A DNA stretch of 64,000 nucleotides from Candidatus Bathyarchaeota archaeon. GTDB taxonomy: Archaea > Thermoproteota > Bathyarchaeia > Bathyarchaeales > Bathycorpusculaceae. The notes under the pieces are model-generated. The model was not told the DNA's origin. It did no database searches and worked only from the letters and a program-made list of their open reading frames with translations. Of the stretch, positions 39,190 through 49,746 are shown in pieces. The translations under genes were made by a program, and so were the position numbers. The number at the start of each line of letters is the position of its first letter. Positions within the stretch are counted from its first letter, which is position 1. The stretch spans positions 1 to 64,000 of the forward strand of contig JAOZHY010000016.1 of the NCBI GenBank assembly GCA_026014595.1, read 5' to 3'.

Positions 39190-39807
39190 ATGCCATCATC
39201 CAAATTCGAACAAAGAAAATTCGTTTCAGTTGACCCAAGCAAGTGCACAGGTTGCGGAATCTGCGAGTACGCCTGCACAATCGAAAAGAATGAAACCATC
39301 TCAAACCCCATACATTCACGAATCCGCGTAGTCCGCATGGCCCCACTTTTCAACTTCGCCCTAGCATGCCGATTCTGCGAAGACGCCAAATGCGTCAAGG
39401 CTTGCCCAGAAAAAGCCCTCGTTCAATCTGAGAAGAATGGCATTCTCATGGTCAAAGAAAAACAGTGCAAAGGCTGCGACTGGTGCGTTCAAGCCTGCGA
39501 ACACGGGGCAATTGCCATACACTCCGAAACAGGTAAAGCTGTGGCTTGCGACCTCTGCGACGGCGAACCAAAATGCGTCGAATTCTGCCCAGAAGAAGCA
39601 CTGGAAATGGTCGCCACCGACAAAGAAGCAGATGAACGATTCAACAGCGCACTGGAGAAGCTCCCAGCACAAGTGGAACGTTTAACCAACACCATCAAAA
39701 GCAAAGATTGGAAACCGCTCTTGGCGGAAGCAGAAGAAAGATCCATGAAAGTCAACGAGAAACTCGAAGCCCTGAACAAGAAAGCGGCTGCTAAGAAGCA
39801 AAAATAG
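39190..39807 (+). CDS. 4Fe-4S dicluster (polyferredoxin, HycB-like) protein
   Basis: CTGCGICEYACTIEKNETISNP, CRFCEDAKCVKACPEKAL, CKGCDWCVQACEHGAI, CDLCDGEPKCVEFCPEEAL. Confidence 0.9.
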   Translation: MPSSKFEQRKFVSVDPSKCTGCGICEYACTIEKNETISNPIHSRIRVVRMAPLFNFALACRFCEDAKCVKACPEKALVQSEKNGILMVKEKQCKGCDWCVQACEHGAIAIHSETGKAVACDLCDGEPKCVEFCPEEALEMVATDKEADERFNSALEKLPAQVERLTNTIKSKDWKPLLAEAEERSMKVNEKLEALNKKAAAKKQK

Positions 39808-39871
39808 TCTCTCGCTCGCGCCTGTTCCTAACCAACACGAAATATTTTTTCCAATTTTTAATAAATGGAGA

Positions 39872-40720
39872 TTACCGTTCGCCCTCGTAACCTCTCAAAA
39901 ACTGGTCAATGTCTTTCCCGTTCTTCTCACCCATGTAGCCGCCTTCCAGAACAAAAAACGTCGGCTTACCCAAGGCGGCGATCTTCTTTCCGATTTCATT
40001 ATAGGTGTTTTCTGTCAAGCCAAGAGACGCCAAATCTCCCGCATGCGTGTCGAAGCCAACCGAAACCGCCACGATCTCGAGCTTGCCCATGTCAACCATC
40101 GCCAACGCCTTGTCCAGCGTTTGCAGATAAACAGTTTCGCCGCAGTTAGCGGGCAAGGGAAAATTCAGGCAGTTCCCCTCAGAACGTAAACCAGTGCCAG
40201 GATAATGCGGGTAACGGTGCAGCGAAACGTAAACCACTTTCTTGTTGCCCTGAAAAATCTCCTGCGTCCCGTTCCCATGATGCCCATCAACATCCAAAAT
40301 CAACGCTGCCTTGCCAATGGCTTTCACTGCAACCGCCACGTTGTTCAAGTAGCAGAAACCTCGCGTGGGGACTCCAAGCGCCGCGCCGCTTCTTCCCGCG
40401 TGGTGTCCAGGTGGCCGCATAAGTGAAAAGCCGTTTATCTCAGCTGCCAATAATGCTCCTCCAGCCGACAGCCGCGCAAACTCGTAGATGTTATCGTACG
40501 CGGGCGTATCCGAATCCTCAACTAACCCCTTTTTGAGGTTCCAGATGTACTCGGCGTCATGCACTCTGAGCAAGTCCTCTTCAGAAGCCGGGTTAGGCTC
40601 CACGAACTCGTAGCCTCTCTCCTTCAAAAACTCATGTGCCAGCTTAACTCTTTGTGGCCCTTCTATGTGCCATGTGCCATAACCCAAACTTTTTTCCGAA
40701 AACACGATTTTCGTCTTCAT
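39872..40720 (-). CDS. Histone deacetylase family protein
   Basis: RPPGHHAGRSG, GFCYLNNVAVAV, LILDVDGHHGNGTQEIF, VSVGFDTHAGD. Confidence 0.93.
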   Translation of the reverse strand: MKTKIVFSEKSLGYGTWHIEGPQRVKLAHEFLKERGYEFVEPNPASEEDLLRVHDAEYIWNLKKGLVEDSDTPAYDNIYEFARLSAGGALLAAEINGFSLMRPPGHHAGRSGAALGVPTRGFCYLNNVAVAVKAIGKAALILDVDGHHGNGTQEIFQGNKKVVYVSLHRYPHYPGTGLRSEGNCLNFPLPANCGETVYLQTLDKALAMVDMGKLEIVAVSVGFDTHAGDLASLGLTENTYNEIGKKIAALGKPTFFVLEGGYMGEKNGKDIDQFLRGYEGER

Positions 40721-40816
40721 CGTATTTCATCCATGCATATAGATAAGCGACGGTTTTCACATTAAAATACAACCTCCTCTTAAAGGTTTACCGCATTCCG
40801 CAAGGATGACGAAAAC

Positions 40817-42775
40817 ATGAAGTCAGCCATGCCTTCAGAAAACCCGTTTGCACTCTTCCGCAGCGAATGCGAAACCGCCTTAACACATGCGCTGCAGAAG
40901 GTTCTACCTGGAATAAAAGTTGAGACGCTAACATTTAGCAAGCCACCGAATATCGAGTTTGGGCAACTTGCCTCTTCGCTATGTTTTGAGTTGGGGAAAA
41001 AACTCAACCAAAAACCCGGTGACTTGGCTACACACTTGGCTAAAACTGTTGGCAAACAAAAATTCACACTGCTCAACAAGGTTACGGCTGTAGGCGGCTA
41101 CATCAATTTTCACGTAGATTTTCCCAAATTTTCTTTTTTAACGCTGGAATCCATCAGGCAGTTGGGATCGGTGTACGGTTTTGTCAAAACGGAAAAACCC
41201 TTGAAAATCATCGTGGAACACACCAGCGTCAACCCGCTCCATCCAATACACATCGGGCAAGCCAGAAATCCCATGCTAGGTGATGCGTTGGCACGGATTC
41301 TAAAGCAGAGGGGACACATGGTTTCTCGCCACTACTACATCGATGACGTTGGTCGTCAATCCTCGGTAATTGCTTACGGCTACCAAAAACTCGGTTGCCC
41401 CGAACCTGACGAGAAGGCAGACCATTTCGTGGGCAAAATATACACCATAACAAGCTGTTTGGTGGAGATTAACCGTTTGAGAAAGAATTTGGAGCTTGCC
41501 AAAGCTGTTTCACCCGCTGACGAGGTTGCGAGAATCACCAAGGAAATTGACGAATGGATGTCTATTGCCGCTGAACTTAAAGAAAAGTATCCGGCGCTGT
41601 TCGAAAAACTGATGACAAAAATCAGCGAAGACGAGAACCCTGAGGAAGAAATTAACAAGTTAAATCGCGCTTATGAAGACGGAGAACCTGAAGCGAAGCG
41701 ACTTATCCGCGAAGTCAGCGAGCTATGCCTAAAAGGTTTCAGGGAAACGCAGGCGCGTGTGGAAGTTTATTACGACTCATGGGATTGGGAAAGCGACTTT
41801 GTCTGGAGCGCCCAGGTCACCGAGGTTCTCAGGAAACTGAAGAGTTCTCCGTTTGTTTATAGTGAAAACGGAGTTCTGGAGTTTGACGCTGAAAAGGTGG
41901 TTCGCATCCTCAACTTGAAAACCAAGCTGGGGTTGGGAGAAGATTACGTTGTTCCGCCCTTGACTCTTGTTCGGGCTGACGGCACCACACTCTACACCAC
42001 ACGTGACATAGCTTACTCGCTGTGGAAGTTTTCGCGAGCGGAAAAAGTCATAAACGTGATTGGTATGGAGCAGTCTCTGGCGCAGTTGCAGCTAAAAATC
42101 GCCCTGTACGCTTTAGGCTACGACAAGTACGCAGACAACTTTGTTCACTTCGCCTACAACTTGGTCACGCTTCCAGGCTACAAGATGAGCAGCCGCAGAG
42201 GACGCTACATTACCTTCGACGAAGTCCTAGACGAAGCAGTTGAACGAGCCTACGAAGAAGTCTCAAAGCGGTCACCCCAACTGAGCGAGGCTGAAAAACG
42301 CGAAATCGCTAACTTTGTGGGCATCGGCGCAGTGCGCTACGCGCTGGTTGACGTTGACGCCTCGAAGCCCGTGGTTTTCACCTGGGACAGAGTGCTCAAC
42401 TTCGAAACCAACAGCGCACCCTACGTGCAGTACACACACGCCAGAGCCTGCAGCATCCTGCGCAAAGCGGAAAAGAAACCGGAAAAACCTGCGTTTGAAC
42501 TGCTGACGGAGAAGCTGGAGCGCGAACTCGTCTTAGCTTTAGCCAGTTTTCCCGACACATTCATCGAAGCCGCAGAATTCCTAAAACCCAACTTCCTCGC
42601 GGACTACGCGAACTCGCTGGCAGACAAGTTCAACACCTTCTACAACGCGCTGCCAGTCATCAAGGCGGAACCGCGAGGGCTCAGCGATGCAAGGCTAGCC
42701 CTGACAGACGCCATCCGCATAGTGCTCCACAACGCGCTCAATTCAATCGGGATTCTGGCACCAGAACGAATGTAA
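40817..42775 (+). CDS. argS: Arginine--tRNA ligase
   Basis: VEHTSVNPLHPIHIGQARNPMLGDALARIL (HIGH-like), YKMSSRRGRYITFDEVLDEAVERA. Confidence 0.95.
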   Translation: MKSAMPSENPFALFRSECETALTHALQKVLPGIKVETLTFSKPPNIEFGQLASSLCFELGKKLNQKPGDLATHLAKTVGKQKFTLLNKVTAVGGYINFHVDFPKFSFLTLESIRQLGSVYGFVKTEKPLKIIVEHTSVNPLHPIHIGQARNPMLGDALARILKQRGHMVSRHYYIDDVGRQSSVIAYGYQKLGCPEPDEKADHFVGKIYTITSCLVEINRLRKNLELAKAVSPADEVARITKEIDEWMSIAAELKEKYPALFEKLMTKISEDENPEEEINKLNRAYEDGEPEAKRLIREVSELCLKGFRETQARVEVYYDSWDWESDFVWSAQVTEVLRKLKSSPFVYSENGVLEFDAEKVVRILNLKTKLGLGEDYVVPPLTLVRADGTTLYTTRDIAYSLWKFSRAEKVINVIGMEQSLAQLQLKIALYALGYDKYADNFVHFAYNLVTLPGYKMSSRRGRYITFDEVLDEAVERAYEEVSKRSPQLSEAEKREIANFVGIGAVRYALVDVDASKPVVFTWDRVLNFETNSAPYVQYTHARACSILRKAEKKPEKPAFELLTEKLERELVLALASFPDTFIEAAEFLKPNFLADYANSLADKFNTFYNALPVIKAEPRGLSDARLALTDAIRIVLHNALNSIGILAPERM

Positions 42776-42810
42776 AAAAAGCCTAAAACATGATACTGTC
42801 TCTTAGCCCA

Positions 42811-42862
42811 CCAGCCTATTTAGAGCCTATTGATGGTTCGTTACAAGAACCATAGAGGAGAT
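42811..42862 (-). repeat. Dispersed intergenic repeat, copy C
   Basis: Reverse complement ATCTCCTCTATGGTTCTTGTAACGAACCATCAATAGGCTCTAAATAGGCTGG aligns with copies A and B. Confidence 0.7.
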
Positions 42863-43145
42863 CGCTTCAAAGCAGAGGACTTCGTTGTTTATAGAGGGGC
42901 TATAGCCTCCGCGCGCCAGCACCGAACCCTGACCGAAACCAGCCACAGCAGCCGCAACTTAAAACATTCAAATTGCAAAATAACAGAGTGCAAAAGTCAT
43001 TCATATGGAAAACCGACCTGCTTCACGCTACCACTGTTTTCTGGTGAATCATGTTAAGGCTTCATGTTTTTTATCCAAAAATGTACCAAAAGCTGATAAA
43101 CCCCTTTTTTCTCTACACACAGGCATCGTCAGAAGGGAATAAAAA

Positions 43146-44627
43146 ATAGGCTGCGGCATCTTCGGGGCAATAAACTTCGAAAAACAACCTGTCTTCCCAT
43201 ACGTTTACTGGGGTCTCCGCGCCCAAAACCACCGAGGACACCAGTCCCACGGCTTCCTAACCTACAACGAAGGAAAATTCTGCATCTACAAAAACCTTGA
43301 TTTGGTGCCTAAACTGCGAACAAGCGCCATGCAGGAGTGGTTCGGGCGTCTGCCGGGACACATCGGCATCGGCAACGTTCGTTACACCACATCAGGTAAA
43401 TGCGATGATACGTCGCTGTTGCAGGGCACGCAACCAGTCACTGGGAAAGCAGACGGAATTGAACTGGCAGTTTCGTTTAACGGCAACATCGTCAACACCG
43501 CTTCACTGAGAAAAGAGATGGAGCAGCAGTTCCCAGATTTCATGTACACTTGCGATTCAGACCTGGTCTGCCACAAACTGCTTCTCGAACTGAAAAGAGG
43601 CAAAAACTTAACATCAGCCGTGGGCGCATGCATCGAAAGCCTCGATGGCGCGTTCTCCGTGACTGGCATAACTGGGAACGGTGACTTCTTCGCCTTCAAA
43701 GACCAACACGGCATCAAGCCTTTGTGCGCTGGACACAGCCCAGACGGAAAAACTTGGGCATTCGCCTCGGAGACCGTGAGTTTAGATATAAACGGGTTGA
43801 TAAGGGATTTTGAACTGGAGCCAGGCGAACTCGTCACGGTTTCAGAAAACGGTTTTAAACGCACACAAATCATCAAGAACCCGCGCAAGGCGTTTTGCGC
43901 GTTCGAGTACGCTTATTTCGCCAGACCCGATTCACGGTTTGACGGCAAATACGTTTACGAAATCCGAGAGGAATTCGGAAGAAACATCGTACGCGAGTAC
44001 CCTGAAATTGTAAAAGACGCAGACATCATACTCTCCGTGCCAGAGACAGGCGACGACCCAGCCATGGGCATCCACGAAGAATCTGGATTGAGGTGGGAAA
44101 GGGCATCGCGCAGGCACCGTTACGTGACAGAGAGAGCCTTCATCCTGCTCAACAAGGAACGATACAACACCATAGACCACAAAGTCAATATTTTGGGCTC
44201 CAAGGTTAACGGAAAACGTGTCATAATGACCGAGGACAGCATAGTCCGCGGCGACACCACGAAAATCATAATAAAAAAAGTGCGCGCTGCAGGTGCTAAA
44301 AAAGTCTACATGTTCGTCACCTTCCCACGCATAATTGGTCCTTGCTTCTACGGCATCGACATGGCCACTTACGGGCAACTCATCGGCTCAAGGCACAGCG
44401 CAGAGGAAATCGCGAAAATCATAGGTGCAGACGCTGTTTGCTACCAGTCCATAGACGGGCTTGTACATGCTACAGGTCAGACCAGAGACCAGCTATGCCT
44501 CGCATGCATCACAGGCGAATACCCGACGCCGTTGGCGCAGAAAATGGCTGACGAGATGAAGCAGAAGTTCCTCAACGGGTACGAGGAAAAGGGCAGAATC
44601 TACGAGCTCGATGAGGCAGCCACGTAG
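43146..44627 (+). CDS. purF: Amidophosphoribosyltransferase; conserved N-terminus lies upstream of the track ORF, apparent ATA start
   Basis: In-frame upstream translation IGCGIFGAINFEKQPVFPYVYWGLRAQNHRGHQSHGFLTYNEGKF precedes the TTG at 43302; PRTase motif IMTEDSIVRGDTTKIIIKKVRAAGAKKVY; TAA at 43140-43142. Confidence 0.85.
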   Translation: MGCGIFGAINFEKQPVFPYVYWGLRAQNHRGHQSHGFLTYNEGKFCIYKNLDLVPKLRTSAMQEWFGRLPGHIGIGNVRYTTSGKCDDTSLLQGTQPVTGKADGIELAVSFNGNIVNTASLRKEMEQQFPDFMYTCDSDLVCHKLLLELKRGKNLTSAVGACIESLDGAFSVTGITGNGDFFAFKDQHGIKPLCAGHSPDGKTWAFASETVSLDINGLIRDFELEPGELVTVSENGFKRTQIIKNPRKAFCAFEYAYFARPDSRFDGKYVYEIREEFGRNIVREYPEIVKDADIILSVPETGDDPAMGIHEESGLRWERASRRHRYVTERAFILLNKERYNTIDHKVNILGSKVNGKRVIMTEDSIVRGDTTKIIIKKVRAAGAKKVYMFVTFPRIIGPCFYGIDMATYGQLIGSRHSAEEIAKIIGADAVCYQSIDGLVHATGQTRDQLCLACITGEYPTPLAQKMADEMKQKFLNGYEEKGRIYELDEAAT

Positions 44628-44689
44628 CGCCAAGCGGTAAAGCAAATTAAGCGTTCCAATTAATCCTTTAACATGCATGGTGACCTCTG

Positions 44690-46105
44690 ATGGATAAAGT
44701 TGGTATACTCGTCGTTTCATATGGCGCCCGCGAAGCCGCCATGGTTGACGCCTTCACAAGAAGCCCAAACTACAAAGTCGAGCTTTACGTCGCGGACAAG
44801 CAGCGCAATCCTTTTAACGTGGAAAAAGCCGCCAAACACGTAGTTATTCCTGATTTGAATGTCGAAGAAATCTGCAAGTTCGCCGAAGCCAACAAGGATA
44901 AAATCGACTTCGCCATGGTGGGTCCAGAAAAACCCATAATCGAAGGCGTGCGCGACCAGGTGGAACGGCTAACAGGCATACCAGTCATCTGTCCAAGGCA
45001 GGAGTACGCCATAGAAGTCAGCAAGGTGGAGCAGCGCCTACTTTTCCAGGAGATAGCGCCCGAAGCCAATCCGCGCTTCAAGATTTTCAGCCCAGACGAC
45101 TACAAAAGCGGTGGCGACGTAAAAAGAGATGTTTACAGGTGGCTTGACGAGTTAAAGAACGAGGCAGTAGTGAAACCTGACAAGCCCGCGGCTGGAAAAG
45201 GCGTCGGTGTCTGGGGCGACCACTTCACCACACGGGAACAGCTCTTCGAGCACTTCATGTCAAACTTCCAGTATGGCTCCGTCATTATAGAAGAGAAAGT
45301 GGACGGCGAAGAATCCAGTTTCCAAGCACTTTGCGACGGAAAACACTTCGTTCCGCTGCCTGACACGCGGGACTACAAGCGAGCGTTTGACGATGATAAG
45401 GGACCGAACACGGGCGGAATGGGCTCCTACAAAGACGCGGATGACAAGCTGCCTTTTCTAACCGCCGCAGACAGAGAAAACGAGTTAGCTCTCGCCACAA
45501 AAATTTTCCAAAAATGGAAGGCAAAAATAAGCGATGACACGGCTTTGAGGGGCATACCCCTGTATCTGGCTTTCATGCACACTGGCGCTGGAATTAAGGT
45601 TCTTGAGAACAACAGTCGCCCAGGAGACCCCGAAATCATAAACCTCCTCCCAATTTTGAAGGATGATTTTGTGGATGTCTGCTTCAAAATCTTGGACGGC
45701 AACCTGACCCGCGTTGATTTGGAGAAAGCGGCGACCGTTCTGACCTACAAGGTTCCGCCCAGCTACGGCGGCTACGCCGATGTCTATCCAAACTTGGTAA
45801 ACAACGCGGCGGTTGGCACTGCGGTGGATTTCTCTGTGGTTCAGGCGTTAGAGAGCAGGTATGGTGATAGAATCCGTGTTTATCCAGGCGCCATGGAACT
45901 TAGAAACGGCAAAGCGTATGCGCTGAAGTCTCGAGCCGTCGGCGTGTTGGGCATTGGAGAAACTATCGAGGAAGCGCGGAAAACTTCTCTGGAGGGCGCT
46001 CGAGCGATTAAAGGCGGAGCTTTATGGAATAGGACTGACATAGCGTCGAAGGAGCACATAGCTAAAAGCGTAAGCCACATGGACAGGTTGAGGCGCAAGC
46101 CGTGA
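44690..46105 (+). CDS. purD: Phosphoribosylamine--glycine ligase
   Basis: VVKPDKPAAGKGVGVWGD, GPNTGGMGSY, FMHTGAGIKVLENNSRPGDPEIINLLP. Confidence 0.93.
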   Translation: MDKVGILVVSYGAREAAMVDAFTRSPNYKVELYVADKQRNPFNVEKAAKHVVIPDLNVEEICKFAEANKDKIDFAMVGPEKPIIEGVRDQVERLTGIPVICPRQEYAIEVSKVEQRLLFQEIAPEANPRFKIFSPDDYKSGGDVKRDVYRWLDELKNEAVVKPDKPAAGKGVGVWGDHFTTREQLFEHFMSNFQYGSVIIEEKVDGEESSFQALCDGKHFVPLPDTRDYKRAFDDDKGPNTGGMGSYKDADDKLPFLTAADRENELALATKIFQKWKAKISDDTALRGIPLYLAFMHTGAGIKVLENNSRPGDPEIINLLPILKDDFVDVCFKILDGNLTRVDLEKAATVLTYKVPPSYGGYADVYPNLVNNAAVGTAVDFSVVQALESRYGDRIRVYPGAMELRNGKAYALKSRAVGVLGIGETIEEARKTSLEGARAIKGGALWNRTDIASKEHIAKSVSHMDRLRRKP

Positions 46106-47184
46106 AACGCGTCTTCATTTCCGACTGTGAGGGACCCATAAGCAGAAACGACAACGCGTTCGAGATAACAGCCCGCTTCGTGCCAGACGGCGACAAACTC
46201 TTCACCCTCATAAGCAAGTACGATGATGTGCTCGCTGACGTTCTCAAGAAGCCAGGTTACTCGGCTGGAAGTACGTTAAAGCTAATTTTGCCCTTTCTGA
46301 AAGCCTACAACATCACAGACAAACTTATGGAAGAGTTCTCTGCCAAAACCCTAATCTTGATTGCCAGCAGCAAAGAAACCCTGCGGCACGTGAGGACAAT
46401 CGCAAGCGCCTTCATCGTTAGCACAAGCTACGAGCACTACATTAAGGCTCTCTGCAAAGCACTGGATTTTCCCTTCGAAAACACATACTGCACCCGACTC
46501 AGCATCGACAAGTACGCGATAACCACGCAGGAAAAAGCGCGGCTACGAGAGTTGGCACGAGAAATCGCGCAGATGAAGCTGATTAACATTCCACCTTCAG
46601 CCACATCAATTCAGGATTTTTTCGGCGAGGATCAAGAAACAATCACGCGGCTTGACGAAATTTTCTGGACCGAGATTCCCCAAATGGGCATCGGTGACAT
46701 TTTTTCTGAAGTGACAACCGTCGGCGGCGAACAAAAAGCGGAAGCCATCGCAGACGCCCTGTCGAGGCTACAAGCACGCTTGAGCGAAGTGATGTACGTC
46801 GGAGACAGCATAACCGACGTGGAAGCTTTCAAACTCGTTAAAGAGAACGACGGCTTAACCGTCTCCTTTAACGGCAACAGCTACGCGGTGAAAAACGCAG
46901 AAATAGCCGTACAATCCGAAAACAGCATCGTGACAGCCTTAATCGCTGACCTCTTCTGCACTCATGGAAGAGAGCGAACGCTGCTGGTGCTTGAAAACTG
47001 GAACAGAGAAACGCTTCGGAAGAGTCAGGTCAGCCAGCCGCTGCTTGACAAGTTTTTGGCGCTGTACCCTGAGGCTTTGCCCAAGGTTCAAATAGTGACA
47101 CCTAGAAATATGGAATTAATCGCAAAAGAAAGCAGCGAGTTTAGAAAAAAAGTCAGGGGAGAAGCCATTGGGAAGCTCGGATAA
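46102..47184 (+). CDS. HAD-like protein of the EhaR/COG4030 type
   Basis: [49 protein letters not shown]. Confidence 0.75.
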   Translation: MKRVFISDCEGPISRNDNAFEITARFVPDGDKLFTLISKYDDVLADVLKKPGYSAGSTLKLILPFLKAYNITDKLMEEFSAKTLILIASSKETLRHVRTIASAFIVSTSYEHYIKALCKALDFPFENTYCTRLSIDKYAITTQEKARLRELAREIAQMKLINIPPSATSIQDFFGEDQETITRLDEIFWTEIPQMGIGDIFSEVTTVGGEQKAEAIADALSRLQARLSEVMYVGDSITDVEAFKLVKENDGLTVSFNGNSYAVKNAEIAVQSENSIVTALIADLFCTHGRERTLLVLENWNRETLRKSQVSQPLLDKFLALYPEALPKVQIVTPRNMELIAKESSEFRKKVRGEAIGKLG

Positions 47185-48097
47185 AACGCCTGTAAACGCC
47201 AATGTTGATGACACGTACGCCGAAGCCTTTGCCGGCGTTTTCTGCCGAGTCATAGTCACCGCTGACGATGCGCGAATAGTGCGTGCCGCAGCGGAGGATG
47301 CGACTGCCACGCCCTCCGTGGTCATCGGCAGAGTGGAAGGCGGCGTGGAGGAGTGGCTTGACGAAAATGAGACGCCTGACCACCGCAAAGGCGCGCTTCT
47401 GCAGTTCTGGGGAGGATTAAACCCGAATAAACCCTTTTCTGACTCATTGAAAAAGTTTGAGGCTGAACTCTCTTACAGAATCCGCCAAGACATACTGGTT
47501 AAGCCTTTCACAGCGGTTTTCGACGCACTACCCGATGCTGAAGGGAAACTGGACATGATGACGCGGGTGGGGCACTGCGGCGACGGGTACGAGTGGGTTG
47601 AGAAACGAAGCGGCAGAGAAGTCATCGTCGTGCCGTTGATGGTTCCAGACTTCGTCATCGAACGTTACTTGGGTTATGCGCGCGGCGTCATGGGCGCGAA
47701 CTTCTGGGTGATGTGCAAAACAAAGAAGGCACTGCGGAAGGCGGGGAGAAAAGCTTTAGAGGCCATACATAAGGTGAACGGCGTTGTCACCCCGTTTGAC
47801 GTTTGCTCGGCGGGTTCAAAGCCTGAGACACAGTATCCCATAATTGGTCCAACAACGAATCACTCGTACTGCCCGAGCCTGAAGCCGCGGTTGGGCGAAG
47901 CCGTCAAGGTGCCTGACGGCGTGCGCTACATCCCAGAAATAGTGATAAACGGGGTTTCGCTGGAAGCGGTCAAAGCTGCCACCAAAGCAGGAATCGAAGC
48001 AGTCCTCAACATCGACGGCGTCTTGCGGGTTTCAGCTGGCAACTACGGCGGCAAGCTGGGCGCTTATAGAATTAACTTGCGGGAGCTGTTCCCATGA
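47168..48097 (+). CDS. ftr: Formylmethanofuran--tetrahydromethanopterin formyltransferase-like protein
   Basis: [101 protein letters not shown]. Confidence 0.9.
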   Translation: MGSSDKTPVNANVDDTYAEAFAGVFCRVIVTADDARIVRAAAEDATATPSVVIGRVEGGVEEWLDENETPDHRKGALLQFWGGLNPNKPFSDSLKKFEAELSYRIRQDILVKPFTAVFDALPDAEGKLDMMTRVGHCGDGYEWVEKRSGREVIVVPLMVPDFVIERYLGYARGVMGANFWVMCKTKKALRKAGRKALEAIHKVNGVVTPFDVCSAGSKPETQYPIIGPTTNHSYCPSLKPRLGEAVKVPDGVRYIPEIVINGVSLEAVKAATKAGIEAVLNIDGVLRVSAGNYGGKLGAYRINLRELFP

Positions 48098-49005
48098 GCG
48101 GCTTTGACGTCGTCGGTTTCGGCGCCCTCAACGTGGACAAACTCTTCAGAGTAAACCGCCTTGCCAAGGCGGAAGAGGAAAGCTTCATTGAGGACACGGC
48201 TGAGGCATGTGGCGGTTCAGCCGCCAACACCGCGGTTGGCTTGGCGAGGCTCGGATGCAAAGTGGGCTTCATAGGCAAGGTGGGCTGCGACAGGGAAGGC
48301 GACCTGCTCATCAACGATTTCGTCAAGGAAGGCGTGGACACAGCAGGCATAATCCGTGCTGCAAGTGGCAAGAGCGGCTCGGTGCTGGGTTTTGTGGACA
48401 AAAAAGGCGCGCGGGCGTTGTATATCGACCCAGGCGTCAACAGCACGATAGCGTCAGATGAGGTAAACAGCAGATATGTTGCCCGAGCGCAGTTTTTGCA
48501 TTTAACATCGTTCGTCGGAGATACATCATTTCAAACACAGAAAAAACTCTTAGACACTATTCCAGACAGCGTCAAGGTCAGCTTCGACCCCGGTGCCTTG
48601 TACGCAAGGAAAGGCTATGCGGCTCTGGAACCCATTCTGAAGAAGACATACCTGTTGATGCCTAACGCCATCGAACTTGAACTCTTGACGGGAAAATTGG
48701 ATTACTGCCAAGGCGCCGACTTAATGGTTGGACGAGGCTGCAAACTTGTGGCTGTCAAACTGGGCAAGGATGGCTGTTACGTGACGGACGGTCGTGAACG
48801 GCACCTGATAGAACCGTTCAAAGTGAAAGTGGTGGACACTACCGGGGCGGGGGACGCGTTTTGCGCGGGCTTCCTCTATGGCTTAATCAAAGGCAAAGGT
48901 CTTGCTGAATGCGGTCGGTTGGGTAATTTTGTTGCTTCCAGAAGTGCCATGGCGATGGGTGCACGTGCTGGCTTGCCCTATGAAAAAGATTTAGTAACGG
49001 TTTGA
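48094..49005 (+). CDS. PfkB-family carbohydrate kinase
   Basis: [51 protein letters not shown]. Confidence 0.9.
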   Translation: MSGFDVVGFGALNVDKLFRVNRLAKAEEESFIEDTAEACGGSAANTAVGLARLGCKVGFIGKVGCDREGDLLINDFVKEGVDTAGIIRAASGKSGSVLGFVDKKGARALYIDPGVNSTIASDEVNSRYVARAQFLHLTSFVGDTSFQTQKKLLDTIPDSVKVSFDPGALYARKGYAALEPILKKTYLLMPNAIELELLTGKLDYCQGADLMVGRGCKLVAVKLGKDGCYVTDGRERHLIEPFKVKVVDTTGAGDAFCAGFLYGLIKGKGLAECGRLGNFVASRSAMAMGARAGLPYEKDLVTV

Positions 49006-49024
49006 GTTAAAGCTACTCTGAAGA

Positions 49025-49368
49025 TTAACGGAAAATCAACTTGAGTGCCTCTACTTTGCCAAAATGTTTTTGGTCATTAGAATAAACCTCAGTAACTCCT
49101 AATCGCATCATCAAAGCAAGGTTCACACCATCATTAAAATCCAAATTCTCAGCTATCATGTTATTCGCTCCCACCAGCAAGTCATCGCTGCTGAAACTGA
49201 CGACTTCTAAGGCCTTGTAAGACATCATCTTTTCGACAGCACCAATGTGGAAGTTATGGCTGCCTCACCGTTTTCTATACGTTCAAGAATCTTCTTAGCG
49301 GTTTTTCCAAAAAGGGGATGAGCTGTGAGAGCGTAGATAAACACGTTGGTATCTACGAACCGAGCCAC
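49025..49368 (-). pseudogene. Degenerate PIN-domain (VapC-like) toxin, frameshifted and probably internally deleted
   Basis: GTG at 49368 gives VARFVDTNVFIYALTAHPLFGKTAKKILERIENGEAAITSTLVLSKR then TGA at 49227-49225; the C-terminal half MMSYKALEVVSFSSDDLLVGANNMIAENLDFNDGVNLALMMRLGVTEVYSNDQKHF is in another frame. Confidence 0.8.
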
Positions 49369-49631
49369 TACAAACCCTCAACTAACTTTCTCCGAAGGTG
49401 CTCTCTTGCCACACGCTTTGGCTCAGCTATAGGCTTCTCTAACTTTACGGCGCCATATAGCGCTTCAGTTGGCTTTTCATACTTTTTGACGGGAACAAGA
49501 CAGATATGTCCCATATGCTCGGTAATTATAAGTCGAATGCCTTCATCCACGCCGTATTTTCTGCGGAGCTTTTTAGGCAGCACTATACGCCCATACTTTC
49601 CAACTTCCACAGACAGATTAATCACCGACAA
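49368..49631 (-). CDS. AbrB/SpoVT-type antitoxin-like protein
   Basis: SVEVGKYGRIVLPKKLRRKYGVDEGIRLIITEHMGHICLVPVKK; stop overlaps toxin GTG. Confidence 0.85.
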   Translation of the reverse strand: MSVINLSVEVGKYGRIVLPKKLRRKYGVDEGIRLIITEHMGHICLVPVKKYEKPTEALYGAVKLEKPIAEPKRVAREHLRRKLVEGL

Positions 49632-49746
49632 GAATTATATTATGAGGCAATATATAGAATTATTGCCATTTTTTAATTTATTTTGCCTAAAAAAATATTC
49701 TTGCCAATTGCTGAACAGAGCTTTATACGTACTTTTGCCTGCCTGC

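Noticed and set aside
20264-42905. Shared GGGGCTATAG near 20269 and 42895, and CCCTCTCTAC-like tract near 31005, as extra members of the dispersed repeat
   Set aside because: Match too short and without the AATAGGC core
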